Part shown: one piece after another, positions 9,932 to 20,169 of the stretch
How positions within the stretch are numbered: position 1 is the stretch's first letter
How the letters are laid out: each line of letters starts with the position of its first letter
Source of the DNA: Mesoplasma melaleucae
GTDB taxonomy: Bacteria > Bacillota_I > Bacilli_A > Mycoplasmatales > Mycoplasmataceae
Assembly: GCF_002804105.1 (NCBI RefSeq)
Contig: NZ_CP024964.1
Span: 310,001 to 374,000 of the forward strand
DNA length: 64,000 bases
Reading direction: 5' to 3'
The notes under the pieces: generated by a model
Database searches by the model: none
What the model was told of the DNA's origin: nothing
Seen by the model: only the letters and a program-made list of their open reading frames with translations
Position numbers and translations under genes: made by a program

Positions 9932-11209
9932 CTATTTTTTCATCATTTTACAAATGTAAAATCCATCTGTGTTCATTTCATAACCAAATAACTGATTTTC
10001 TTCAACTATTTCGATGTTTTTATATTTTGATATAAACTTCTTAATTTGATTTTGATTTTCATCTGGATTAATTGTACAAGTTGAATAAACGATAGTACCG
10101 TTTGTTTTAAGATTAAAATAAGCAGTATCTAATAGTTTTTCTTGAATATCAACAATTGCTTTAATGCTATTAACTTCAATATTATTAATTTTAATTTCAG
10201 GTTTTCTTTTTAAAACACCAAACCCTGAACAAGGAGCATCTAAAAGAATATGATCAAAGAATTCTTTTTGATTGATTAAAGTAGCATCACCGCATTTTAA
10301 ATCAATATTTGTACAACCTAATCTTTCAATATTTTCTTTTATAAGCTTTATTTTATTTTCACTTATTTCATAAGCAGTAATGTGACCAGTATTTTCCATT
10401 AGCATACTTAAATGAGTTAACTTTCCACCTGGAGCACTACACATATCTAAAACATTAGTATCTTTTGATGGATTTAAAACATTACTTACTAGAATTGACG
10501 CTGGATCTTGAATTGTTATTTCACCGTTTACATAACTTGGGCTTTTAACAATTGCTTTTTTTGAAATTAAGCAATCTTTAATTGTAGTTTTTTCTAATTC
10601 ATAAGTTTCTTGATTATTTATATAAAAATCTTCTGCGTTAGTTTTTAGAGTATTTACTCTAAAACTGATAACTGGCTTTTCATTTGAATCAATAGCAACT
10701 TTTTTTGCTATTCCAATTCCGTATCCTTTTTTAATTAAATTAAATAAACTTTTTGGAAATGAGTTTTCAATACAAATTCTTCTTTCTTCATCAAACATAG
10801 AAAAATCAAATAGCTCTTCTTCGCTATTAATTACTTTTTTTAAACATGCATTCATTAGTCCAGAAAATTTATGATTGATTGATTTAGCAATTATAACTGA
10901 TTCATTAACAATTGCATATTGAGGAATTGTTTTTAAAAAACGAATTTGATAAATACTCATTCATAATAAAATTTGTACATTGATATTTGTTTTTTTAACA
11001 TCAATTAATTTTCTTGAAACTTGATCAAGTAAGATTTGATTTGTAATAGTACCATGTACTATTGCAAAAATTAAGTTCTTAAATTTTTCAGTGATTTGCA
11101 TTTTTGAAACATCATTTAAAAGAATATTTGAAAAAGATTTATTTTTAAAAACTTTTTTCAATATTTCAAATGCAATTTTTCTTGAGTTATTAGTCTCCAC
11201 TAAAATCAC
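9932..11209 (-). CDS. rsmB: 16S rRNA m5C methyltransferase RsmB (Sun)
   Basis: 425 residues, read through one TGA at residue 83. Residues 1-130 are the NusB-like RNA-binding domain. The methyltransferase domain carries D-M-C-S-A-P-G-G-K (SAM binding), D-A-P-C-S-G (first catalytic-region Cys) and S-T-C-T (second Cys). It methylates a cytosine of 16S rRNA. The start is a GTG, at 11209 or nine bases downstream, and overlaps the 3' end of gmk by up to 20 bases, so translation is probably coupled. Confidence 0.92.
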
Positions 11210-12083
11210 TTCTTTGTTGAATACTAAAAAAGTTAATTTTGAACATTAATTTTTGAATTTTAAAGTCTACATATTCTTTTTCATTTATCTTAGCAAAATC
11301 TCCATGAGCTAAAGTTTTTCTGTAAACTTCTGATGATAATATTTTGATTAATTGATCTCTTGCAACAAAGTTTTTAGCTTTTTCTTTATCTTCACGATTG
11401 TTAGCTAATAATTTAACGTTTGCTTCTCAGTTATTAACAAAATAAATATATTTTTCATCAACAATTTCTTCTACAATTTTAACTAGTTTTTTAAATTTAG
11501 ATTCTGTATTTTTTGCAGCACATTTTTCTCTAATTAAAATGTCTGTTATTTTTGCTACAGCATTTTGAACTGAATCGTTTTCAACAATATAGTCATAGTT
11601 ATGCTTTAATGGAATTTCTAATAAAGCTTTATCTAATCTTGATTTAATTTTGTCATCAGATTCAGTTGCTCTACCTTTAATTCTTGCTTCTAATTCATTT
11701 AAAGTTGGTGGCATTAAAAAAATAGATAAAACATTTTCTTCATTTCTAAGCACTTGTGTTGCTCCATCAACTTCAATTTCTAAAATTACATTTTTGCCTT
11801 CGTTTAATTTTTCTTCAACATATTTTCTTGGAGTTCCATATGAATTACCAACAAAATTTGCATACTCGATTAATTCATTGTTAACAATTGCTTTAACAAA
11901 TTCTTCTTTTGTAACAAAGAAGTAGTTAACACCATCAACTTCACCTTCACGTGGTGCTCTTGTTGTCATTGATACTGAGTATTCTAATTTTAAGTCTTTA
12001 TTAGTAAGAAGTTGACCATTAACACTTCCCTTACCAACTCCACTTGGTCCTGATATAATAATCATTTTTCCTTTATTCTTCAT
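11190..12083 (-). CDS. gmk: Guanylate kinase with C-terminal extension
   Basis: 297 residues. Residues 1-205 are a standard guanylate kinase: P-loop G-P-S-G-V-G-K-G at 12-19, T-T-R-A-P-R-E-G-E near 41-49, and the E-V-D-G-A segment. A TGA-coded Trp at about 219 leads into an extra 80-odd residues of mainly helical, charged sequence that ends at 11190. The enzyme phosphorylates GMP to GDP. The extension is not part of the usual family length (about 200-210) and its role is unknown. The 5' end overlaps rsmD by 11 bases and the 3' end overlaps rsmB. Confidence 0.93.
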
Positions 12084-12642
12084 CTTTGTTTTCCAATCTT
12101 ATAATGTATAAATGTTTCTTATTGTAATCTTTATGTTTTAATAGTTTAAATTTTGAAATAACTGCTTTATTTAATGGTAGTTCTGATTCAATCATTAGTA
12201 TTGATCAATTATTTAATAAGTTTAATTCAAATAGTTTTTTAAAAACTTTATTATATGATTCAATTTTTGCAAATGGTGGATCCATGTAAATCAAATCAAA
12301 TTTTTCTTTTTTAAATCCTAAATATTCAAGCAATTCCAAATAGTCTTTATTGTAAATTTCTCAGTTTGAAGATTTTGTTTTAGCTAAATTACTTTTTATT
12401 ACATTTAAAGCATTTCTAGAGAAATCATTTGTAACTGCAAAATCAATCCCACGACTTAATCCTTCAATTGACAAAGCACCGCTGCCTCCAAAAATGTCAA
12501 GACTTCTTTTACCATCAAAAATAAAGTAATTATCAATGATATTAAATGCATCTTCTTTAATTCTTGTTAAGGTTGGTCTTGTATTCATACCTTCAAGAGT
12601 ATTTAATTTTAATCCTTTATATTTGCCTGAAATTACATTCAT
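12073..12642 (-). CDS. rsmD: 16S rRNA m2G methyltransferase RsmD
   Basis: 189 residues, read through TGA codons at about residue 94 and once more near 146. The start segment M-N-V-I-S-G-K-Y-K-G matches the RsmD N-terminus. SAM-binding D-I-F-G-G-S-G-A-L lies near 49-57 and the catalytic Y-M-D-P-P-F near 119-124. It methylates a guanine in 16S rRNA. The last 11 bases overlap the gmk start, so the order rsmD-gmk-rsmB forms one coupled operon. Confidence 0.92.
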
Positions 12643-12702
12643 ATAACTCCTTGTTTAATTTCATATATTATATAGTAATACACCTTTAATTACATTAAAA
12701 AT

Positions 12703-13482
12703 TTACTTGTAGGGTTTATTTGTTGTAAAAATATAATTTAATAGTTTAGTCTTAGTTAACTTTTCACTATTTTTAGAAATTAACTTAACATTCTTTTTGC
12801 TTAGTTGAATTTTTATAGTATTGTTCGGTGGTAATTGACATCTTCGACTATCAACAATGATTTCGACATCGTTAATTTTTTTAATTAAAACTTCTACTTT
12901 ATGTTTTCTTGAAAAAATAATTGGTGCATTTAATGTTGTAAAATTTTTATTTGAAACAGGCGCTATTTCTAACATTTGAAAAATATTATTTTCATCAATG
13001 ATAACTGCGCCATTATGTGATTTTGAAAATCCTGTACTTCCACCTGAAGTTGTAAATACTAATCCCGTTCCTTTAAACGTTTCTAGTAATTCTCCATCAA
13101 TTAAAACATCTGCTTCTAATGGTCTCAAATTATTTATAATTTTAATTTCGTTAATTACTTTGTATTTATTCGCTTCAAGGACTGAAATTTCAATTGGTGT
13201 TTGTTCTTCAATATTATTTAAAATTTCTTTAATATCAGAAATTCGATTATGGTTTGTGTAAAACCCAATTCCTCCAGATTTAATTGGAACAAAAATTACA
13301 TCACTTAAAATATTATTAAATATTTCAGCAGCCTTTAAAAATGTTCCATCTCCTCCAATTACAAAAATATAATTTGAATTTTGTTCATCTTCAACCCATT
13401 CTTTTTCAGTTAAAATTTTTAAAAGATCTTCTGCAACTTTTTTTGATTCATCATAATCATTTTTTACAATACTATATTTCAT
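12703..13482 (-). CDS. nadK: NAD kinase
   Basis: 259 residues. The NAD kinase motif G-G-D-G-T is at residues 43-47, and T-S-G-G-S-T-G-F-S (the second conserved motif) is near 149-157. It makes NADP from NAD. The start at 13482 is chosen because a GAGGTG site lies seven bases before it; an in-frame ATG twelve bases upstream would hide that site. It is divergent from trpS. Confidence 0.93.
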   Translation of the reverse strand: MKYSIVKNDYDESKKVAEDLLKILTEKEWVEDEQNSNYIFVIGGDGTFLKAAEIFNNILSDVIFVPIKSGGIGFYTNHNRISDIKEILNNIEEQTPIEISVLEANKYKVINEIKIINNLRPLEADVLIDGELLETFKGTGLVFTTSGGSTGFSKSHNGAVIIDENNIFQMLEIAPVSNKNFTTLNAPIIFSRKHKVEVLIKKINDVEIIVDSRRCQLPPNNTIKIQLSKKNVKLISKNSEKLTKTKLLNYIFTTNKPYK

Positions 13483-13540
13483 TTTGCACCTCAAGTTAAT
13501 GTAAAATAATTATATCAATTATTAGGTTGTATATGTTTGA

Positions 13541-13546
13541 TATAAT
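13541..13546 (+). promoter_or_regulatory. Extended -10 element of the trpS promoter
   Basis: TATAAT preceded by TGA (TGn extension) lies 29 bases before the trpS ATG in the divergent nadK/trpS gap. No consensus -35 is clear, which is common for extended -10 promoters. There is no T-box in this gap. Confidence 0.55.
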
Positions 13547-13574
13547 ATTATAAGTAAAGTGAGGAATATAAGAA

Positions 13575-14585
13575 ATGCAAAAAGATAGAATGATTACTGG
13601 GATTACACCTAGTGGTTCAATGAGTTTAGGAAATTATTTAGGAGTTGTAAAAAATTTAATTGAATATCAAGATCAATATGATTTATTTGTTTTTGTTGCC
13701 AATTTACATGCAATTACAATTCCACAAGATCCTACAATGTTAAAAGCTAAAACAAAAGAAATGACAGCATTATATATAGCTTGTGGTTTAGATCCAGAAA
13801 AAATGACTCTTTTCTTACAATCAGATGTTGTTGAACATTCTCAACTAGGTTGAATCCTTACTACTCAATCAACAATGGGTGAATTATCAAGAATGACCCA
13901 ATTTAAAGATAAATCTGCAAAACAAGGTGAAAGTGAAAATATTTCTATTCCTACTGGTTTATTTACTTATCCTTGTTTAATGGCTGCTGACATTTTATTA
14001 TACGATCCAAAATATGTACCTGTTGGAGTTGATCAAAAACAACACTTAGAATTATCAAGAGATATTGCAATCAGAATGAATAATAAATATGGTGAAATGC
14101 ATATCGTTCCTGAACCAATCTTAACAAAGGGTAATATTAAAATTATGGACTTACAAGATCCAACTAAAAAAATGAGTAAATCTAGTAATAATCCAAAAGC
14201 AGTTATCAAAATGTTAGATACTCCTGCTGAAATAACTAATAAAATCAAATCTGCTATAACAGATAGTGAAAATTTAATTAAATATGATCCTGTTAATAAA
14301 CCAGGTGTTTCAAACTTGATGAACATATATGCAATTATCAAAAATTTCTCAATCGATGATTGCCATAAAAGATGAGCAGGAAAAAATTATAAAGATTTAA
14401 AAGATGATGTTACTGAAGCATTATTAGAATTAATTATTCCTATTCACGAAAAATATAATGAAATCATTAAAGGTGACTATTTAAAAGATGTGCTTGAAAA
14501 TGGTGCTTTAAAAGCTAAAAAAATAGCAATTAAAAAAGTTAATAAAGTTCAAAATAAATTAGGAATTAACTGATATCGAAAATAA
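13575..14585 (+). CDS. trpS: Tryptophanyl-tRNA synthetase
   Basis: 336 residues, itself containing UGA-coded Trp in three places. The class I signatures are present: P-S-G-S-M-S-L-G-N-Y (the HIGH-equivalent region, about 12-21) and K-M-S-K-S near 197-201. It charges tRNA-Trp; in this organism the product decodes UGA as well as UGG. The start has a GTGAGG site. It is the only plus-strand housekeeping gene in the first 31 kb and is followed by its own terminator. Confidence 0.96.
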
Positions 14586-14606
14586 ACTTTTGGTTTATTT
14601 TTTTTA
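14581..14606 (+). terminator. trpS terminator
   Basis: An AATAAAC/GTTTATT-type hairpin with a TTTTG loop and a long T run overlaps the trpS stop codon. Confidence 0.75.
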
Positions 14607-14611
14607 TGCAA

Positions 14612-14636
14612 TAAAAAAAGATGCATATGCATCTTA
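14612..14636 (-). terminator. Terminator of the infC-rpmI-rplT operon
   Basis: A perfect palindrome AAGATGCATATGCATCTT is followed on the minus strand by a T run, seven bases beyond the last gene of the operon. Confidence 0.7.
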
Positions 14637-14642
14637 ATTAAT

Positions 14643-14975
14643 TTATTCAGGTGCCATTCAACCAACCATTTTAATTCGCTTGATTAGTTTTGTAGCATCT
14701 CTTTTAGTTCTGTTTTTAACACAATTAGCATGCACACCAATATAGTTTTGGATTTCTAAAACTGGTTTTTTGGTGTTAATTAAATCAATTACTCAAGCAC
14801 TTTCATCTTCACTGTTGTTTTCGTTAAGTTTAAATTCCATTGGATACTTACATATATAACAAAGTCTAAAGTCTTTACGATCACGATTTTGAATAATCGG
14901 ACAATTTTCTCAAGTCTTTGCATATTCTTCATTAGTGAAAATTGCTTTATTTGATTTTTTATCTATTTTTGCCAT
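14643..14975 (-). CDS. Conserved hypothetical protein with a CxxC pair, in the rplT operon
   Basis: 110 residues with TGA-coded Trp at three places. One L-C-Y-I-C-K motif lies at about residues 38-43, and a single further Cys near 83 is preceded by His (H-A-N-C), so a C-x-x-C plus H/C zinc site is possible. The C-terminal third is basic (K-N-R-T-K-R). It starts eight bases after the rplT stop, so it is probably translated from the same mRNA as the ribosomal proteins. The basic tail and operon suggest an RNA- or ribosome-linked role, which is only an inference. Confidence 0.7.
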
Positions 14976-14982
14976 GAGCTTA

Positions 14983-15345
14983 TTAGTTTGCAGTTAATGC
15001 TTTATTTGCTGCATCAACTAACAATTTAAATTGTTCTGGATTTGAAATAGCTAATTCTGATAACATTTTACGGTTAACATCAATATTTGCTAATTTTAAT
15101 CCATTCATAAATCTTGAGTATGATAAACCATAAGGTCTAACAGCTGCATTGATACGTACGATTCATAATTTTCTAAAATCACGTTTCTTTTGTTTACGCC
15201 CGATAAAAGCGTAAGCCATTGAACGAACTACTTGTTCGTGTGCTTTTTTGTATGAAGAATGTTTAGTTCCATAGTAACCTTTTGCACGTTTGATTCAACG
15301 TTTTCTTCTTGCTCTAGTTACTTTTCCAAATTTAACTCTTGCCAT
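14983..15345 (-). CDS. rplT: Ribosomal protein L20
   Basis: 120 residues; start M-A-R-V-K-F-G-K-V, then R-A-R-R-K-R and the Y-Y-G-T-K-H segment typical of L20. It binds 23S rRNA early in 50S assembly and, in Firmicutes, represses its own operon by binding the infC leader. It sits directly after rpmI. Confidence 0.97.
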
Positions 15346-15368
15346 AACTTATTTACCTTTTACCTTTC

Positions 15369-15563
15369 TTATTTTTGTAATAAACCTTTAATACGTTTCA
15401 TGTCTGTTACATGAACGATTGTTGATTTTTCTAAGTGACGTTTTTGTTTTGTAGTTTTACCTGTAGCACGGTGAGATCTGTAAGCTTTACCTCTTTTTAA
15501 AGTACCGTTTTTTTTAGCAATAACTCTTTTTGCTAATGATTTTTTTGATTTCATTTTTGGCAT
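15369..15563 (-). CDS. rpmI: Ribosomal protein L35
   Basis: 64 residues, basic throughout, starting M-P-K-M-K-S-K-K-S and containing the K-R-G-K-A-Y-R-S-H segment typical of L35. It is located between infC and rplT as in most bacteria, with an AAGGAA ribosome-binding site. Confidence 0.96.
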   Translation of the reverse strand: MPKMKSKKSLAKRVIAKKNGTLKRGKAYRSHRATGKTTKQKRHLEKSTIVHVTDMKRIKGLLQK

Positions 15564-15594
15564 AATACATAATTTCCTTTCAATACTTTTCTAA

Positions 15595-16137
15595 TTATTT
15601 CTTTGGCACAACGTACATGTCTAAGAATCTTGAATTTAATTTAGCTTCTTTTTCAATTTTAGCTACATCTTCAATTTCTTTGTAGAATCTGTTCATTGTC
15701 TCTTTACCTAAATCCATGTATGCGATTTCTCTACCTTTAAATTTCAAAGAAATTTTAACTCTATCACCAGCTTCTAAAAACTCTCTAGCTTTTTTAGCTT
15801 TTGTTACTAAATCATGTTGACCAATATTTACTGTTAATCTAATTTCTTTGTTTTCAACCTTCACTTGGTTCTTCTTAGCTTCTTTGTTTTTCTTTTGTTG
15901 TTGGTATTTAAATTTACCATAATCTAAGATTTTACAAATTGCTAAACCATCAGGTTGTTGACCTACTTGCATTAAATCTAAACCTTTTTCTTCTGCTAAT
16001 TTAATAGCATCGTTTCTTTTTAAAGGTCCTAGTTTTTCTCCATTGTTTCCAATGATTAAAACTTCTCTAGCTTTAATGAAAGTGTTTATTGGGTCTTGAT
16101 TTTTAATAGGTTTTGAATTGTTTCTTTTTTGATCCAT
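15595..16137 (-). CDS. infC: Translation initiation factor IF-3
   Basis: 180 residues. The N-terminal domain has I-G-N-N-G-E-K-L-G and the linker is lysine-rich (Q-Q-K-K-N-K-E-A-K-K). The C-terminal domain contains V-K-I-S-L-K-F-K-G-R-E, the IF-3 signature region. IF-3 checks start codons on the 30S subunit. Here the start is ATG behind GAAGGAG, not the rare AUU used by some bacteria. First gene of the infC-rpmI-rplT operon. Confidence 0.96.
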   Translation of the reverse strand: MDQKRNNSKPIKNQDPINTFIKAREVLIIGNNGEKLGPLKRNDAIKLAEEKGLDLMQVGQQPDGLAICKILDYGKFKYQQQKKNKEAKKNQVKVENKEIRLTVNIGQHDLVTKAKKAREFLEAGDRVKISLKFKGREIAYMDLGKETMNRFYKEIEDVAKIEKEAKLNSRFLDMYVVPKK

Positions 16138-16270
16138 CTAATACTCCTTCGGATAAATAAAATGTGCGCCGTCAAAAATTAGATAGCACACATTATAATA
16201 TTTATTTATATTATTTATTCAACCACTTCACTTTAGTTGGTGGTGAGCTTGTGCTTCTTTTTCTTTAACA
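16138..16270 (-). promoter_or_regulatory. infC leader, probably the L20-dependent attenuator
   Basis: The mRNA leader is about 130 bases. An upstream part contains CTCACCACC facing GTGGTTG. A strong hairpin at about 16162-16194 (ATGTGTGC pairing with GCGCACAT) is followed by TTTTATTTAT just before the infC ribosome-binding site, which looks like a terminator in front of the gene. In B. subtilis L20 represses this operon by premature termination in such a leader. Assigning the same mechanism here is an inference from position and structure. Confidence 0.55.
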
Positions 16271-16275
16271 TTTAA

Positions 16276-16305
16276 ATTATAACAAATATATTACTAATTT
16301 GTAAA
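16276..16305 (-). promoter_or_regulatory. infC operon promoter
   Basis: On the minus strand TTTACA (16300-16305) and TATAAT (16276-16281) are separated by 18 bases, directly after the EIIA-Glc stop codon and upstream of the leader. Confidence 0.65.
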
Positions 16306-16309
16306 GTAA

Positions 16310-16783
16310 TTAATCAACAGTTGCGATTAATTCACCTTTTTTAACTTTTCCCATTTTTACAATTTTAATTTCTTTACCATTTGGGTTAGTTACGATGATT
16401 GGTGTTGTAATTGAAGGTACTTTTGGTTTAACGAATTTTAAATCAACATTAACCATTGGATCTCCTTGACTTACTTTATCTCCTTGTTTAACAAAAGATT
16501 CAAATCCTTCTCCATCAAGGTTAACAGTATCTAATCCAATGTGAACTAAAACTTCAACTCCTGATTTTTCTCTGAATCCGTAGGCATGTTTTGTTGGGAA
16601 TACACTTGCTAATTCACCTGTAATTGGTGAAACAAATTCACCATTTGCAGGAACAATTGCTAAACCGTCTCCCATCATTTTACCATTGAAAACTTCGTCT
16701 TCAACTTTGTCTAATCCTACAACTTCTCCATCAACTGGTGCATAGATTTCAACAAGTTTGCTTTTTTTTCTAAATAATCCCAT
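16310..16783 (-). CDS. crr: PTS glucose-type EIIA component
   Basis: 157 residues of a stand-alone EIIA-Glc domain. The conserved P-V-D-G-E-V lies at about 16-21, and the active His is in V-L-V-H-I-G-L-D-T-V near residue 81. A second conserved His in the T-K-H-A-Y-G segment near 66 is also present. It accepts phosphate from HPr and passes it to a sugar-specific EIIB/C, which is not encoded nearby. The start follows GGAG and the gene stands alone upstream of the infC promoter. Confidence 0.93.
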   Translation of the reverse strand: MGLFRKKSKLVEIYAPVDGEVVGLDKVEDEVFNGKMMGDGLAIVPANGEFVSPITGELASVFPTKHAYGFREKSGVEVLVHIGLDTVNLDGEGFESFVKQGDKVSQGDPMVNVDLKFVKPKVPSITTPIIVTNPNGKEIKIVKMGKVKKGELIATVD

Positions 16784-16965
16784 GTTTATATTTCTCCTTT
16801 TTTAAACTAAATAGGTTAATAAAATTATATCACTTAAAGTAATAAATGATAAATATCAATATTCAAAATATTTGGAAAAGAAAAAATAATACTAATATAT
16901 ACTTCAATAATTTATTATTAAGGTAGAAATATAATAAAATTATAGGAGAAATTGGCATATGAGAA

Positions 16966-18020
16966 ATGGAAAAAAGTGTCCATTTAACTAATGAACAAAA
17001 AATTGAAAACTATAAAGAAGAAATAAGTAAATTAGAAGAAATTGATTATTTTCCTCTTTATAGTCAAGACGTTGCATATCACAACTATGGATATATACAT
17101 ACTTTTAGAGTTATATCTGATGGTTTAAGATTATCGAATATGAAACAGTTTATGGCTGGGGTTTTAGCTGGTATTTGAATTAGTTTAGTTTATGTTGCTG
17201 TTGCAATGGTTACATATTCTTTTGCAGGAAAACCAGGGTTAGAATAACTTGTAAAAATATTAACAGAAACAATTTTTGCTAGTGTTATTTTATTGATTTC
17301 TTTTCTTGGTGGTAGTTTTGTTACAGCACACATGTGATACAACAGAACTATGTTTAGAAAAGTTGAGCGATGATCAGTATTTTTAAAAGCATGTGGTTTA
17401 GTATACGCAAGAAATATTATAGGAATTATGATATTTGATATTATCTTTTAATTATCTGGAGTCTTAAATCATAATGATGTTTTAGCAAGTCACATTTATA
17501 ATGCGTTTGGTAAAAGAAAACTTTATGAAGTTGTAACAGCTATTGATGCTGGTAATCCGTTAACTGCTGGAGCAATTTTTAAACAATTGGTTATATCTTG
17601 AAATGCTGTATTATGTAACTTCTTAATCCGTTTAGCTACTCAAGGGTCTAAATCAGCAAAGGGAATACTGTTGCTGCAATGATAATGTATGTTCTAGTAT
17701 TATTCTACTTTGCAATTGGTGGATACCAACACTGTGTTGCTAACTGATTTGGAGCATGAATGTTAATCTTAAGAGCAATAGCTAATTCAAATATTAAACA
17801 TGCAAATATGGCATGAGCATTTGTTGTTTTCAACATTATTCTATCATTAATAGGTAACTTTATTGGTGCTCTAATTATTGGAACATTTATGGGTTTATTT
17901 AATAAAGAGTTTGATGTTTTACTAGTTCAAGAAGCAAGAATGAAATTCTTAACTGAAGAAATTGAAAGAATTGAAAATAAAAAAATAATCTCATTCGAGA
18001 TTATTTTTTTGGCCTCTTAA
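16966..18020 (+). pseudogene. Formate/nitrite transporter (FNT) family pseudogene
   Basis: The ATG at 16966 has a TAGGAG site, but a TAA at 17245 and another at 17449 interrupt the frame. A one-base shift near 17660 is then needed to continue. Across the three parts about six membrane segments can be read. A G-Y-Q-H-C-V-A-N-W segment matches the FNT family's conserved H-x-x-A-N region, and a later I-G-N-F-I-G-A matches its N-x-x-G-N region. FNT pentamers export formate or lactate-like monocarboxylates. All three lesions are away from TGA codons, which are read as Trp here. The natural stop probably lay close to 18020, overlapping the terminator. Confidence 0.78.
17983..18010 (+). terminator. 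Terminator after the FNT pseudogene
   Basis: A ten-base-pair AAATAATCTC/GAGATTATTT stem with an ATTC loop and a T run. It is probably active in both directions, and so also serves the ABC operon on the minus strand. Confidence 0.75.
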
Positions 18021-18184
18021 GTTAGCTAATACGTCTTGAATGCAATCATGACAATAGTATAAAGTTATTCTTTTATAAACAGGTTTGTAGTTAATCATTT
18101 ATTTTGTGTTGAGTTTACATCTAAAACTTTTTCTGCAAATGATAAGCTTCCATCATTTTTACAATTTGTACTATAACATTTCAT
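18010..18184 (-). pseudogene. Small Cys-containing protein at the end of the ABC operon, frameshifted
   Basis: The start M-K-C-Y-S-T-N-C-K-N lies four bases after the permease stop, so it belongs to the ABC operon. After about 33 codons the frame shifts, and the continuation contains Y-Y-C-H-D-C-I-Q-D. Together the two parts give four cysteines in two pairs, as in a small zinc-binding protein. A single-base lesion in the AACCTGTTT region separates them. No family is recognised. The true 3' end may lie in the terminator. Confidence 0.45.
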
Positions 18185-18188
18185 TGAC

Positions 18189-19136
18189 TTAGTCCTTTTG
18201 CCTTCTATCTTCTCTTAGTCGATTTAAAAACTCTATATCATTTGTTTCAATAATGGCTTTGATATATTGTTTTGACTCTGCACGTAATCTTTTAATTTTA
18301 TTTTTTGATTTGTATTTATAGTTTCAATCAACAACTCTTTTTAATACTAAACAAATTATATACCCAATTGTTGTTAATGTTGCTAATAAGTAAGCTAATC
18401 AGCCCTTTCCACCATATCCAAAGTCAACGCTCAGTTTAGTTCCTTCGCTTGTATCGATAAAATTAAAGTCAGGAGCATTAACAAAACCAGCTTGAACAAT
18501 GTTAATTGAATATCTCATTGGATGTGCATATAATAAGTAGTTTAATCATTTTTGTTGAACAATTCTTGCAAATGGAAATCCCAATCCTAAAAAGTACATT
18601 GTTGAAAAATAAATTAATAAACCAATCATTACAGCTCATTTTGAGTTTGAGATAAATGTATATAAGAATAATGCAATTACATAACATGTAATTCAACAAA
18701 TTGCCAAACCAAATAACATCATTAATCCATTCATATTATCTAAATATGATCATTGCGCTGGAAATAATGCCATTGATATTGAGAATAATAATAAACATAT
18801 TAAAAATGTTGATACTAAATTAAATGCTAATAATGATAAGTGTTTTGTCTTATTATTAATATCAGTCATATTAATTTTGTCAGTAAAGTTTTTATTTCTT
18901 CAATCAATAATAGTTCTTAAGTAAATATACATAGAATTTCTAGTCATCGCTACACATATTCCTGAAACCAATAAGAAAGGATCATTATTTTTAAAAGCTA
19001 ATCAACAAAGCATTGTATATAACGAAATAAATACACCCAAGAATATATTTAAAGGGTTTTTAAATCAATGTTTTGTTTGAATAACAAACAACATACTAAA
19101 AACGCGGTATTCTTTTTTTAACTTACTTAGTTTCAT
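18189..19136 (-). CDS. ABC-2 type transporter permease (second subunit)
   Basis: 315 residues with about six hydrophobic segments and a charged C-terminal tail of about 40 residues. The N-terminal Q-T-K-H-W-F-K-N-P-L-N-I and the later Y-L-L-Y-A-H-P-M-R-Y-S pattern parallel the neighbouring permease (Y-L-A-P-H-R-Y-T), so the two are diverged duplicates. It starts inside the end of the upstream permease gene with a GAGGTG site. With that permease and the ATPase it would form an exporter. The substrate is unknown. Confidence 0.8.
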
Positions 19137-20169
19137 TATTGTTCACCTCGTTTTTTGCTAGGTTTTTTTGTTTTAGTCTTTTTTTTACCTTTTGTTTAGC
19201 TTTTTTATGGTCTAAGTTTGCAAATTCTACGACTGCTTTTAATTCATCAATTGAAACTGCTTTTTTAATTAATTCAATATTGTTAATATTTTTTTGAATA
19301 CCTTTGAATTTTGAATATTTTCTTGTTCCGAATTGATAATTATTTTTTAAACGGTAGTAAAACGCTAATGCAAAAATAATAATAAAGCCACAAGAAACTA
19401 ATGCTGGCAATCATCAACCATTTCCACCATATCCAAATCCATGTACGTCTAATCATGTCCCTGGATCCACACCTGGGAAACTCATATTTGATACATTTCC
19501 TACTCATGCGGCTTGCATTAAGTGAAGTGTATATCTATGTGGTGCAAGATAAGTAGCAATATTAATTGCAGGAATTTGTCCTACAACATTTCAAGGAATA
19601 CCTAAACCTAATAAGTACATTGGTCCAAAGTATGATAAAGCTGAAACAATAAATACATATTCTTTGTTTTTAAAAGTTGTTGATAAAAATAAAGCCATTA
19701 CATTTGATAATAAAATATTTAAAATAAATCCTATTAAGAATGGTCCTCATTCAACATTTGTAATAACTTTTCTTTGTGATTCAAATAACATCGCTAAAAC
19801 AATCAATATTAATGTAACAATAATATTTATAATTCAGTTAAAACATAAAATTGAACCATATAACACTTTTTTTGAAACGGGTGTTGTTAGTAAATTTCTT
19901 ACAAGTCTTGTTTCTCTTCAATCTGCTAGTGTTAAATTTAAATTATATTGTGAATTTCTAATAGATGAAATACCAATTGCAGAAGCTAAAACAAAACTAT
20001 CAGCTAAAAGCCCTGATTCAGCATCGTGTGGTTTAAAAGCAACTCAACATAACATTGTAACTGTTGTTAAAACAATTCCTAAAATAATATTAATAGGATC
20101 AGTTATATAGTTAAAAGTTTGTGCTTTTATTAATCTAATAAAAATTCTTACATTCTTATTAGATTTCAT
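19123..20169 (-). CDS. ABC-2 type transporter permease (first subunit)
   Basis: 348 residues. Membrane segments alternate through about 280 residues, followed by a basic cytoplasmic tail rich in Lys (K-K-A-K-Q-K-V-K-K-R). The segments G-P-M-Y-L-L-G-L-G-I-P and G-F-G-Y-G-G-N-G-W have near-copies in the neighbouring permease. It overlaps the ATPase gene by 11 bases at its start and the next permease by 14 at its end, so the three are translationally coupled. Confidence 0.8.
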
